From contig JANBRJ010000007.1 in assembly GCA_027577595.1 (NCBI GenBank), positions 274,403 through 338,402 of the forward strand: DNA of 64,000 bases, written 5' to 3'. The stretch is from Coemansia sp. RSA 487. Taxonomy: Eukaryota > Kickxellomycota > Kickxellomycetes > Kickxellales > Kickxellaceae. Position numbers and translations under genes: made by a program. Positions 1 through 9,795 of this stretch are shown here, piece after piece; within the stretch, counting starts at the first letter, position 1; every line of letters starts with the position of its first letter. The notes beneath the pieces were generated by a model, which was given only the letters and a program-made list of their open reading frames with translations, was not told the DNA's origin and did not search any database.

Positions 1-3000
1 CTTCAAAGACCCCAGTTGACGACACCACCATCTCTGCACACAATAACCATCTGCGGCCCGTCCTGGAATGGATTACGCCATTCATCGAGTCTCTGCAGCT
101 TCCAAAGGACTCTCAAGCCATCGTGGCTCTTCTTGAGGAGCTTCTTTTCAAAGTTCGCCTGAACACAGGAGTGCCGCAAGTAAGCGCTGCCATTGCCACA
201 CACACTGCAATGGCCATCATCACCCATTGCTTGAAGCTACCCACGCTTGAGCGATTTATGGCCGACGGCAAGCATTTGCTGAGTGAATTCCTCCATGCGA
301 ATTTTCACGTCATATCTGATATTGCGCAGGGCCGCGACTCGCTTTCTAAAAGCGAGCTGCTCATCTCGGGTGCTGAGGATCTAATCGAGCTGATTCTTCG
401 CGAGGATCTGGCAAACATGTTCAAAGTCTTTTCAGAATATAACGAGATTGCCGAATGTCTCAAAGACGACCCTGATCTTTTTGCAGAGCACGATACAAAG
501 GGCAAAGCGTCGGCTCCCGTTCTAATACACTTCCCCAGCGTCTGGGAGTGCGTTCTCAAGGACCCCCAAAACACGAATATTGTGCGCAAGTCTGTCTACG
601 TTACCTCATATCTCCTGCTATTCGATCCGATCCCCAAAAACCTTCTTCGCTGCCTTCCGCAGCAGTGGCGTGGCCTGTATAGACTGTTTGAGCAAGAAAG
701 GTCTGTGCTTGTTGGCCTGCTGGGGAATGTCTTGCAATTACTTGCGACAAGCCTTGACGACGTTGATCCTGCTGAGCGCCACGAGTTTGAACAGGAGATC
801 CTGTCCTCACAGCTACGCCTGCTTGTTTCTCCATGGCCCAGCATCCACCGCGTTGTCCTCCAGGTGCTGCGCATCACGTCGCTTGATCTGAGCGAAAGCG
901 AATCCGACGAGCCGCAGCGAACAGGCGGCGGCTATGCAGCGGCGGCAAGCAAACAATTGGAAAGGCTAAGTGTCAACGAGCGTGATCTCGCGTGCAACGA
1001 GCTATTTCGGCGCCACAAGTACTGCTTTGTTCGGTCGCTAACGGACATTGCTAACGACTGCAAGGTGCTTGTAAGCTGCAGCCGACCAGCACACACGTGT
1101 AGTAGCAACATTGCGCTATACGTTCGGTCCTCGATGTCTGTCATCGATGACAAGGATGTATCGGAGCCCGTTGTACGGATGTTTTTTGCATTCTGTAGCC
1201 TCCTTGAGGCGATCCTCAAGCTCAACGCGAACAACGGGATGCAGGCTGGCGACTACAGCATGTATATGGATTCGGTACTTGTCGTTTTCAACACCGTATA
1301 CGTTATGCTGAACTCGCTCAAGTTTGCCGCGTTTGTAAACATGGTCAAAAATAGCACCAACTTTAACGAGAACGAGACAATGGATGCGCTTTCGATGTGC
1401 GTGGCGCAGATGCTGAACTATCTTGGTGGCGACGATTCGCTCGGCGTCTCTGACATGATAATTCAGATGTTTGGGTTCATTGCTAACGGCCTGGCTGCTA
1501 CTCTAGGCACATCCATGTTATATCCAAAGGAGACCGTTGATGCACTGATCAGTGGCAATGCTGGGCGTTTGACACCCATGATGCGAACCAAGCTGCGCCA
1601 TACCACATCAGGATCAGTGTGGGAAGCCCGTTCTATCAAGGTATCCAAGGCAAAACCTGTCCAGATCATCTTTGACGATGCAGACGATTTATCGTTATTA
1701 GATGGAGTAGACCTCAGCGATGTGCTGGACGAATCCTTGCCAGCGGATCAGCCCGACATAGAGCCCATCGTCGTGATTGATGAACCTAAATCTGGCTACT
1801 GGGCTGATCTGTCGACCAACAACCAGCAACCAAGTGCTCCTGCTAGCTCTGCGCTTAACCGAGCAGCGGAGAAACCAAAAGTCACACAATTTACCTCCAG
1901 CGACGTGAGTCATGTCAAGCAAATGAAGCAGATGTCGTTGAATACCTGGTTGCCTCGGGATTCCGGCAAAGCAGACAGCCTGACAGCGAAGCTGAAGCAA
2001 AAATCAGCACAGCCATCAGGCACGAAATCGAATAGCAGAAAGTCGAACACGGGCAGCGTCAGCTTGTTCGACCATGTACGCAGCAGCTACACCAGTATGC
2101 GCAGCGATTCGCGACTTGGAAGTGGAGTCCAGAAACCGCCATCCATTTCCCAGAAGGTCGTCAAGGCACCCCGATCAATGGCAGTCTCGGGCTTTTCCGC
2201 TACTGCGCAAAGACCGGTCAAGCACTATGACCCCTATGCGCCTGCCGCAGAAGAAAACACAATGTACATCCGCGATGTCTCTGAAGTTGCATTGAGGGAG
2301 CTTGAGGCGGAGAAGCTAAAAAAGGGACTGACTACAAACAAGCAGCAGCAAAACGGGCGCTCGCTGAGCGCTGGATTGGACGACAGCGATGTGTCTAGCT
2401 CGGATGACGAAAGTAGCGGCGAAGCAAAGCGGAGTTATGGCTTGGCGGGATTAATCAAAATCCCAAAGCACAGCGATTCCAAGCTGCAGCCACGGCGAAC
2501 AATGAAGATGTTTTCACTTGTAGGGGAGAATTCAAAGCATGCCAGTGGACCTGGTTTGTCTGGTGGTCAATTCTTTGACCAAGAGACTCGCGACAGGGCT
2601 CTCGCTGAGCAAAGGGCGAAAATGAGGTTAAATCCAAGCCTCAACCAGCTGTATAAACAACTGCTTGGCTGGCAGTACGAAGATACCGGCGATTACCCTC
2701 CCAATATAAAGCAATCTGAGCTACAAAAGGTGGTGGATACATTTGTGGACTGTGACACGTACAGCCAAATATTTGAGCCCCTTCTCGTGCTTGAAAGCTG
2801 GGCGCAGTTCCAGCGCGCGAAGGAAGAAGCTGAGAGTAATGACACCGGCGAAGCAACGCTTGAATCTCGGACTGGCCTGGACGATTTCCAAGATATTACT
2901 TTTAAAATGACACCAGCAGATGCTGAGATGATCTCTGACAATGATGTGCTTGTCTTTGCCGAGGCCCTTTCGTACGAAAAGCGTCTTGTGATCAGCGGGA

Positions 3001-5996
3001 TGCAAGGAGTCCAACCGAAAGACAGCATGCCGCTGAGCAAAAAATTTTCGGGCAGATACACTTTCTTGGCAATGGTGAAGAAACGGATCTTTGGTCGCAA
3101 GGGAGCCGAGATGGTTGTGCGAGTGTATTTCCACGGCAGCCGGATTGCGTTGATGCTGAACAGAATGACGCTCAACTCATGCTGGGAGTTTTTCAAACTC
3201 TATAGCATGATTCCGATCCGGCGTGAATATGCGGCATTGTTGTCGCTGGAGTATTTGGATGAGAATCTTGTCAAGGAGATTTTATGCCCACGCGAATCCC
3301 TACGTCGTAAGGCTCTTAGCCGAACTGAGGTCCAGCAAGTAATGAAGGCACATGCACTTAATCAGCCGCAGGCGGAGGCCGTCGCATCTGCGATCAAGTT
3401 AGAGAATGGGTTTACGCTCATCCAAGGGCCGCCTGGAACGGGTAAAACAAAGACCATTCTTGGCTTATCCGGAGCACTTGTGTCTTCGACAAAGACAATG
3501 GCTGATTCGAGCGACGATGAGAAGAACAAACAGGGTCTATTTGCGAACAAGCTGCTCATCTGCGCACCAAGCAATGCGGCTGTCGACGAGATTGTCAAAC
3601 GCCTCAAAAACGGCATCCGCGACAACACTGGCACAACATTTTACCCCCGTGTTGTGCGCATTGGGCAGTCAGATAGTATCAGTAGTACGGTGCGCGACAC
3701 AACGCTCGATTTCCTGCTCGACAAGGCGCTAAACTCCTTTGACTCTAGTCTGAACAGCAAGTCTGCGAACGTGACAAAGGGAATGAGCGAGCAGCAGAGC
3801 AGCCTGCTTCTTGACATTGCCGGGCAGAACCGACGTGAGGATGGAAAAGCAGTGGCTGCCGCTGCAGGAGCCAGAGAGATGCAGCGGACGGCGCAGGTGT
3901 CAATCAAGTCGCTATGTTCGCAGCTTACCGAGGCCAACGACGAGATTAAGGAGCTCGATGTACAAATGCAAAAAGTAGATCCTAGCAACACAGCGGCTAT
4001 GCGTAGTCTGAAGGATAAGTATCAAAAGTCCAAACAGCAAAAGAGAATGATTACACAGAAGCTGGTCCAGGAGCGCGAGCGTGTGCGCGGAGCTGGCAAG
4101 GCAATAGACGAAACCAAGGCCAAGGTGCGTATGCAGATCCTACAAAAGACAGATATCCTTTGCTGCACACTCAGCGGCAGTGGCCATGATCTGTTAACAT
4201 CGCTCAACTGTTCGTTCGAGACTGTCATCATCGACGAGGCTGCGCAGAGTATTGAGCTCTCGTGTTTAATTCCATTAAAGTACGGATGCAAGCGGTGTAT
4301 TCTTGTTGGTGATCCGAACCAGCTTCCGCCAACGGTTTTTTCGCAACCTGCGATGCGACATCTTTACAATCAGAGTTTGTTTGTTCGCATACAAAAGAAC
4401 GCGCCGCAAGCAGTGAATCTGCTTAGTATCCAGTACCGCATGCACCCGGAGATATCTGTCTTTCCGTCGCGTCTATTCTACGAGTCCCGTTTGCAGGATG
4501 GTCCCGAGATGGCGGTCAAGCAGCGCGCACCATGGCATGACAGCACCAAGTACCCGCCGTTCAGGTTTTTCAATATCTCTTCGGGCAAGGAGCAGGTTGG
4601 GTCGTCGCACTCCGTTTATAACATGGAGGAGGTGACAGCAGCGGTTCAGCTTGTTTACAATCTGTGCATGGACCATCCCGATCTGCCATGGAAGCAGCGG
4701 ATCGGTATCATTACACCGTACAAGCAGCAATTACGCAAGCTTGTTGATGCGTTCGTAAGCTACTTTGGAGAAATGGCCAAAGACGCAATCGAGTTCAATA
4801 CCGTGGATGGATTCCAGGGTCAGGAGAAGGACATTATTATATTTTCGTGCGTCAGAGCAGGCGAAGGCGGCGTAGGATTCCTGTCGGACGAACGCAGAAT
4901 GAACGTTGGACTCACTCGTGCGCGAAAATCGCTTTTTGTTCTCGGAAACGCAGGTCTTCTTACTGTGAGCCCGCTTTGGAAGAAGCTCATTGATGACTCT
5001 AGAGAGCGGAATTTGCTGCGAGAGAGCTCTCTGCCCCTGTTCGGGAAGCGTGTAGTGCGCGGTGTTAGGTTGGATGGGTTGCTAAGAGATGTCAAGGAAG
5101 GCAACTCAAGGACCAAAGCTGATGGAGAAGGCGATCGGTCCGAATTTATAATGGAAGATATCGATGAATCTGCTTTAGATATACTAAACCAAGGTTCCCC
5201 AATTGCCAAACAATCACTACTGCAGCCGCTACAGCTTGGGGAGCCGATGGATGTGGATGTTGGAATGTCCGGCGATAAAAGAAAACATCAGTCAGCAACC
5301 GCTGGGGAGTCGGCCAAAGGCAACTATCAGAAGCCAAATCTGGATCAAAAGCGCGTACGGCTATCTGATGAGTGTTTGATTAATTCTGAAGACCAGGAAA
5401 GGAGCAACAGGAATCCTGCCCGCTTGCGGTCTGTATCAGCAACACAAAGCCATGTGCAGCAGCGACCGCCAAGACCGCCGCCGCCACCTGCTTTAGCTCG
5501 AGATGCACAGATTGCAGCTAGTCGTGAAAAGCAGCGAAGTGCGCTGTTTATTCCTAGAAAGCGCACAGGTCGTGGAGGCGCAGCTGCAGGATCTAGAGAG
5601 CAAAGAAGCGCTAGTCTGGCAAGACCGGCTTCTGCTCATTTGCCGATGGCGAGACCGTCTCCACCACCACCACCTGCTACAGCTATCATTCCACTTCCTA
5701 CTACTAATGCACCGTCGCCGGCGTTGCCACTGCCACAAGAAGACAAACAGAACAAGGCCCATGAAAGGGAGAAAAGAGATGATCACAAACGGCATTCAAA
5801 GTCCCGTTCGTCGTCAAAGAAGTCTCGTCCTTCAGAAAAACCGCCAAAGCGCAAACCCGGCATGTTTCGCCCTGGAATGGCAGGTGGTGGATACAGCAGC
5901 AGCAGCAGCAACAGTAGCAAAGGCAAGCGCAGGAGCAAGAACAAGGACCCTAACGACAGTCGCGATGACTTGATATCAAGCATGCTGTATAGATAA
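1..5996 (+). CDS. SEN1: SEN1/senataxin-type superfamily 1 RNA/DNA helicase, 5' partial
   Basis: The frame is open from base 3, so the true start lies before the window; the GTG at 123 is not a start. About 1,997 residues are visible. The SF1B (Upf1-like) helicase core lies at roughly 3350-4960. It shows Walker A GPPGTGKT (about 3426), the motif II DEAA box (about 4232), GDPNQLPP, QYRMHPE, FQGQEKD and NVGLTRARKSL. A charged coiled-coil insertion (about 3860-4130) sits between motifs I and II, as in the Sen1 stalk/prong. The N-terminal part is helical, like the Sen1 N-terminal domain. The C-terminal tail is basic, Ser-rich and Pro-rich, with a nuclear-localisation-like end. In the family this enzyme unwinds R-loops and terminates noncoding RNA polymerase II transcription in the nucleus. 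No intron is needed in the visible part. Confidence 0.93.
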   Translation, partial: SKTPVDDTTISAHNNHLRPVLEWITPFIESLQLPKDSQAIVALLEELLFKVRLNTGVPQVSAAIATHTAMAIITHCLKLPTLERFMADGKHLLSEFLHANFHVISDIAQGRDSLSKSELLISGAEDLIELILREDLANMFKVFSEYNEIAECLKDDPDLFAEHDTKGKASAPVLIHFPSVWECVLKDPQNTNIVRKSVYVTSYLLLFDPIPKNLLRCLPQQWRGLYRLFEQERSVLVGLLGNVLQLLATSLDDVDPAERHEFEQEILSSQLRLLVSPWPSIHRVVLQVLRITSLDLSESESDEPQRTGGGYAAAASKQLERLSVNERDLACNELFRRHKYCFVRSLTDIANDCKVLVSCSRPAHTCSSNIALYVRSSMSVIDDKDVSEPVVRMFFAFCSLLEAILKLNANNGMQAGDYSMYMDSVLVVFNTVYVMLNSLKFAAFVNMVKNSTNFNENETMDALSMCVAQMLNYLGGDDSLGVSDMIIQMFGFIANGLAATLGTSMLYPKETVDALISGNAGRLTPMMRTKLRHTTSGSVWEARSIKVSKAKPVQIIFDDADDLSLLDGVDLSDVLDESLPADQPDIEPIVVIDEPKSGYWADLSTNNQQPSAPASSALNRAAEKPKVTQFTSSDVSHVKQMKQMSLNTWLPRDSGKADSLTAKLKQKSAQPSGTKSNSRKSNTGSVSLFDHVRSSYTSMRSDSRLGSGVQKPPSISQKVVKAPRSMAVSGFSATAQRPVKHYDPYAPAAEENTMYIRDVSEVALRELEAEKLKKGLTTNKQQQNGRSLSAGLDDSDVSSSDDESSGEAKRSYGLAGLIKIPKHSDSKLQPRRTMKMFSLVGENSKHASGPGLSGGQFFDQETRDRALAEQRAKMRLNPSLNQLYKQLLGWQYEDTGDYPPNIKQSELQKVVDTFVDCDTYSQIFEPLLVLESWAQFQRAKEEAESNDTGEATLESRTGLDDFQDITFKMTPADAEMISDNDVLVFAEALSYEKRLVISGMQGVQPKDSMPLSKKFSGRYTFLAMVKKRIFGRKGAEMVVRVYFHGSRIALMLNRMTLNSCWEFFKLYSMIPIRREYAALLSLEYLDENLVKEILCPRESLRRKALSRTEVQQVMKAHALNQPQAEAVASAIKLENGFTLIQGPPGTGKTKTILGLSGALVSSTKTMADSSDDEKNKQGLFANKLLICAPSNAAVDEIVKRLKNGIRDNTGTTFYPRVVRIGQSDSISSTVRDTTLDFLLDKALNSFDSSLNSKSANVTKGMSEQQSSLLLDIAGQNRREDGKAVAAAAGAREMQRTAQVSIKSLCSQLTEANDEIKELDVQMQKVDPSNTAAMRSLKDKYQKSKQQKRMITQKLVQERERVRGAGKAIDETKAKVRMQILQKTDILCCTLSGSGHDLLTSLNCSFETVIIDEAAQSIELSCLIPLKYGCKRCILVGDPNQLPPTVFSQPAMRHLYNQSLFVRIQKNAPQAVNLLSIQYRMHPEISVFPSRLFYESRLQDGPEMAVKQRAPWHDSTKYPPFRFFNISSGKEQVGSSHSVYNMEEVTAAVQLVYNLCMDHPDLPWKQRIGIITPYKQQLRKLVDAFVSYFGEMAKDAIEFNTVDGFQGQEKDIIIFSCVRAGEGGVGFLSDERRMNVGLTRARKSLFVLGNAGLLTVSPLWKKLIDDSRERNLLRESSLPLFGKRVVRGVRLDGLLRDVKEGNSRTKADGEGDRSEFIMEDIDESALDILNQGSPIAKQSLLQPLQLGEPMDVDVGMSGDKRKHQSATAGESAKGNYQKPNLDQKRVRLSDECLINSEDQERSNRNPARLRSVSATQSHVQQRPPRPPPPPALARDAQIAASREKQRSALFIPRKRTGRGGAAAGSREQRSASLARPASAHLPMARPSPPPPPATAIIPLPTTNAPSPALPLPQEDKQNKAHEREKRDDHKRHSKSRSSSKKSRPSEKPPKRKPGMFRPGMAGGGYSSSSSNSSKGKRRSKNKDPNDSRDDLISSMLYR

Positions 5997-6309
5997 TCGA
6001 TTATACAATTACTAGGAGATACGCAATTGAGCCTGTTATCCTCGGCCCAATTTCTGGCCAGCGGTCTAGGAACAAGGCTACTACTGTTCCGGATGTGGTT
6101 GCAAAGAAAAAGTTTGTTATCGTGGCCGCAGTTAGCAGCTGTTTCTAAAGCTAAATGTTTTTACGCATGGAAAGCCTAGGCTACCTTTAGGCTATCTTGC
6201 TTTGCTAGCAAGAGGTATAAAACCACCATTTCTCCCTAGGATTCATACAATTCTCTACTAATTCTCACTAAGTTTTAAGAAGCAGTTTTTCCAAAAAAAA
6301 CTTTTAGCC
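5997..6309 (+). promoter_or_regulatory. Intergenic region with TATA-like box before the DUF4246 gene
   Basis: This gap between SEN1 and the next gene contains TATAAAA at 6216-6222, about 90 bases before the ATG at 6310. A short C/T-rich stretch and an A-run lie just before the start. This fits a core promoter. No gene is seen here. Confidence 0.45.
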
Positions 6310-8034
6310 ATGCTCGCTCAAAACGAACTCTTACAGAAACTGAACGAAATATACGGTGCAGACTTGGTCAATGATTCCGAGTTTAATAAGTATACTTCGC
6401 CAATGGATATTGACATGCTAAAGTTTAGCGCTGCGATCCGCGACCAAGAAAACTGGGCTGTTAAAAGAAACAAGCCAGAGAAACGCGCTGAATGGCACAA
6501 GGTGGGCAAGAGCATGGGGCTTTGTAACGAGGAAGTCAAGTTTGTGCTTGACGAGCTAGAATACTACGCGCGTATCACCAAGCCAGATCTTGACATTAAC
6601 ATCGGCTTCTATGACATGATCTGGGCATCAGAGCGCTTGCTGGACAAGAGCTTGCGCATGGACCTCATCAGCTTGCTGGATCTTTTTAAGCGCTGCCCCC
6701 TGAGCCGCAGCTGTATTTCCGAGCACAAACATTTTAACATGGACTACAACGCACCACTGTGTCTCATGTGTCCGTCTACGCACATGCTTGATTTCAATAG
6801 AACCCGCTTTTTTGCTCAGGACAAAATTCCTTCACCTGAAGCGGCGTTAGATTCCATGGGTCATGGTACATGTCCTGGAGCATGCGAGAAATGGGACTAC
6901 CTTTACAAAAAGCTCGATGAACGCCATCGGATAGGATGGGATGATATGGATTCGAGAGACAACTACCACTGGAGGCCAAAGTCGATGCTTCCTTGTGAAG
7001 TATATGTGGATGGTAATGGTGAAGCAAAGGTTTTATCGTACATCAATAATCTACATCCTATTAGACACCGGGACTTGTATCGGGTCATTGAAAAGATGCT
7101 GACAAGGATGGTAGCGCTGTTCGAAGAAGTACTAACTGACATGATGCTCCCGCCACGCTTGCGTGTGTTCAGCGATTTTGACTGCTGGGATGATATGCGT
7201 CCACGAGTTCCGCCTATTAGCAGCCAGGCTCCAGATTTACCAAACGATTTCGTCAAAAAATACACGGAGTGGTACCATAAACGGCTGTACGTACCAACGC
7301 CTTGTGGAGAGTTTAAAACGCCCGACAGACCAAGCCGCCCGTATTCATTACGCGACCACCGACTACAAGTAGTGGTGAAGGCAGTTGAGTATAATCTGCC
7401 CGCTAGCAACGATCAGAAAAGCATGCAGAGGCTATGCCTATCACATAAACATGCTCCGAATGAGTGCATAATAGCAACAGCGGTGTATTGCTATGACATG
7501 GAAAACATCCTGGCTGCCAAGCATAAGCTTATGTTCAGCCAGGATAGTTATTTATGGGACTATCTTCACGAATTCGATGATTACCCGATGGATGACCAGC
7601 TTGAAGAAGCAAAAGAAGACTTGGATGATGATGTGGAAGACCGATTCTTCCATGACGATACACTAAAGCCCTCACTTTCGTTCGTGGCAGAGTCTGTTAA
7701 AGTAGGCAAGTGTATTTGTTATTCAGCCCTTTACAGAAGTGAAGAGTATGAAGTACAGATAGTCGATTCCAGCAAGCCGGCTACGCTCAAGGCTTTTGTC
7801 ACATTTCTTGTCAACCCAGCAACGTGCGTAATGTCAACTGCCGTGATCCCCCCACAGCAGATTGAGTGGCTTCTTGATGCAATATTCAAGGAGATGCCAT
7901 TTACAAACCTACCTATGTTAGTTTTGGACCGCATAAAACATTATTTTACGCTTGGAGCTCAACGCAAAAGAGAGCATAAATCAAAAAATATAATAGATGA
8001 CGATGATGACTGGTACAGAGGTGCTTGCAGGTAG
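6310..8034 (+). CDS. Divergent DUF4246-family protein
   Basis: The protein has 574 residues from an ATG after an A-rich leader. The C-terminal half follows the DUF4246 pattern of fungal proteins: RDHRLQVVVKAVEYNLP (about 352), then IIATAVYCYDMENI (about 388), and near the end LKAFVTFLVNP followed by STAVIPPQQIEWL. The first third holds Cys/His pairs (CPLSRSC, CLMC, CPGACEKW) not typical of the family as I recall it. DUF4246 proteins resemble 2-oxoglutarate/Fe(II) oxygenases, and here the expected iron-ligand motif is altered (see findings). An acidic linker (EEAKEDLDDD) sits at about 430. Function is unknown. The family assignment is by recalled motif similarity only. Confidence 0.6.
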   Translation: MLAQNELLQKLNEIYGADLVNDSEFNKYTSPMDIDMLKFSAAIRDQENWAVKRNKPEKRAEWHKVGKSMGLCNEEVKFVLDELEYYARITKPDLDINIGFYDMIWASERLLDKSLRMDLISLLDLFKRCPLSRSCISEHKHFNMDYNAPLCLMCPSTHMLDFNRTRFFAQDKIPSPEAALDSMGHGTCPGACEKWDYLYKKLDERHRIGWDDMDSRDNYHWRPKSMLPCEVYVDGNGEAKVLSYINNLHPIRHRDLYRVIEKMLTRMVALFEEVLTDMMLPPRLRVFSDFDCWDDMRPRVPPISSQAPDLPNDFVKKYTEWYHKRLYVPTPCGEFKTPDRPSRPYSLRDHRLQVVVKAVEYNLPASNDQKSMQRLCLSHKHAPNECIIATAVYCYDMENILAAKHKLMFSQDSYLWDYLHEFDDYPMDDQLEEAKEDLDDDVEDRFFHDDTLKPSLSFVAESVKVGKCICYSALYRSEEYEVQIVDSSKPATLKAFVTFLVNPATCVMSTAVIPPQQIEWLLDAIFKEMPFTNLPMLVLDRIKHYFTLGAQRKREHKSKNIIDDDDDWYRGACR

Positions 8035-8109
8035 GTCATCTTCATAAGCAGTTAGTTTTTATATTAATAATATAATGAGTGGTTAGCCTTGTCCATATAA
8101 GGAGGTTAC

Positions 8110-9017
8110 CATTATTATAAACAGCATACCCAATTTGCCAAACAAAAAGCTGATTCAGGATCTTGATCGGATTTGGACTAAGGATCTCGTATTCGCTATG
8201 GTACGCTTGCCACGAGTCGTAATACGGTGGGATGAAAACGTAACTACTTCAGGCAGCAATGCGACCAGAAATGTGTTTTCTGATCGGTTTATGCGGCATA
8301 TTCAAATACCATTTCCCAATATTGAAAAGGTGGATTTTTCTCTTGACCTGTACATAAAATTTCCTGTAGAGTCGCGAGTTATATTTTCCAGGTGATGGAA
8401 TCTTGGCCAATTTTTTCGTTATGCAAGGAAATGGATCAGAATATGAATCTACTGTATTAGTCCGGTCATTTTAGCCAACGCTGATCAATTCACGCAAAGC
8501 GTCTCAGAGCTCATTTGCCTCCAATGCTGAATGATTCATATTTATGGTGATTTGGGCTATCGGATCATTAGAAAGTTTGCGGCTACACTGGAGCTGTTGA
8601 GACTTGGTTAGTGTTGTGAGGTTTTTTATAGAAAAATTACTTGATGAAAATGGCCAATGGCTAGCTTGTCCCAAACTTAAAAGGTCGACGACTAGCGAAG
8701 CATTCAGTTACAGCGAGGGCGCGATTGATCTAAAAGCCGACAGATCAATAGTCCTGTTTCCGGCGCTACGACACCTTAAGCTATATCCGTGCTATATATT
8801 CACAGATGACATCATTTTCAGAGGATCCAGCAACACATTACAATATTTAGGCATTGGCATCAGCCTCAACGGTGTGGGGACGCTGCACACATACAAGGTG
8901 TTTTCAGATGGCAAATACTCTCAACTTTACCATATTTCCACACACGGTAATCCTAGAGGGGACCCGGCATTACCTGCTGGTGATATTTTGACATTTTCTA
9001 TAACAGTAGATCCATAG
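8110..9017 (+). pseudogene. Broken leucine-rich-repeat/F-box-like gene remnant
   Basis: Coding-like segments occur in two frames. The first runs 8135-8395 in frame 2, ending in TGA. The same frame reopens at about 8471 (ANADQFTQSVSEL), has a TGA, then reads RIIRKFAATLELLRLG to a TAG at 8609. The sequence then continues in frame 3 to 9017 with FPALRHLKLYPCYIF and SNTLQYLGIGI. FPALRxLxL, ATLELLxL and NTLQYLxI are leucine-rich-repeat-like steps. The pieces are ordered as in one protein but broken by stops and one frame change, and no good ATG begins any of them. I read it as one decayed member of an expanded fungal F-box/LRR-like family; the family name is inference. Confidence 0.6.
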
Positions 9018-9795
9018 CTATACTTTTTAAATTTTTATTCACTATACTGGATCACCAATTTCCATTGAGCAATGATAAACTAAAAGCCTAACGTAAAGGC
9101 TAGTGAAGCCCCGACTTGCTTGGGAGAGAGCAATTGGGGTGAAGAGAAGCTTGGGACGATTGTCTTTGCATGCTGTCTTAGTGTGCTTGTGACCAACTTG
9201 GCGATCAATGTGGTGCATGGAGCTGGACAGCGTACTTTACAGCGCTGGCATATGTTGGGGTCACCAAGTGTTTGGGGATTGCGGCGTATAGTACGGCAGT
9301 TGCTTTGCTGGCACTCAAAATATTGGCATCTTTGCGGCAACGGCCGTAGATGAATAGGCTGTAGGAAGGCAAAAACAAACCTGTTCCGTTCTTGGCGTGA
9401 CAGGGCTTACCCGCAGTAGGCTGCTGCGCTCAAAATAGGCCGCAATATGGAGGGACATCAAGCTCCACAAAGACCAGCAACAACAAAAGCAAACGGGACT
9501 GGTTGCTATTTGAGAAATAAAGCATTGTTTACGCCATTGGCTTGAGGTGTGTGATTTTTTTCTTGGCAAAAAAAAACCCAATTTAAACAATAGATAAAAA
9601 AAATGATGCTTGATTTTTCAAAAATGCTTTGCTCCATATAAAAAGCGGGGCAGCATTTGACAGCTCCTTTTCCATCACCAAACCAAACAATCATTTCCAT
9701 CTCTCCATTCCATCTTTTGTACGCTGTCAATTTTTTTAAGAGTCTATTACCTCCAATTTTTTTGTAAGTATATCTTTCTCGTCTTTCTTCCACTA
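9018..9795 (+). promoter_or_regulatory. Intergenic region, promoter of the Pro-rich protein gene
   Basis: No supported gene. Small frames at 9080-9590 lack good starts and family features. TATAAAAA at 9637-9644 lies about 152 bases before the ATG at 9796. A C/T-rich leader with T-runs follows, as is common before fungal starts. Confidence 0.4.
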
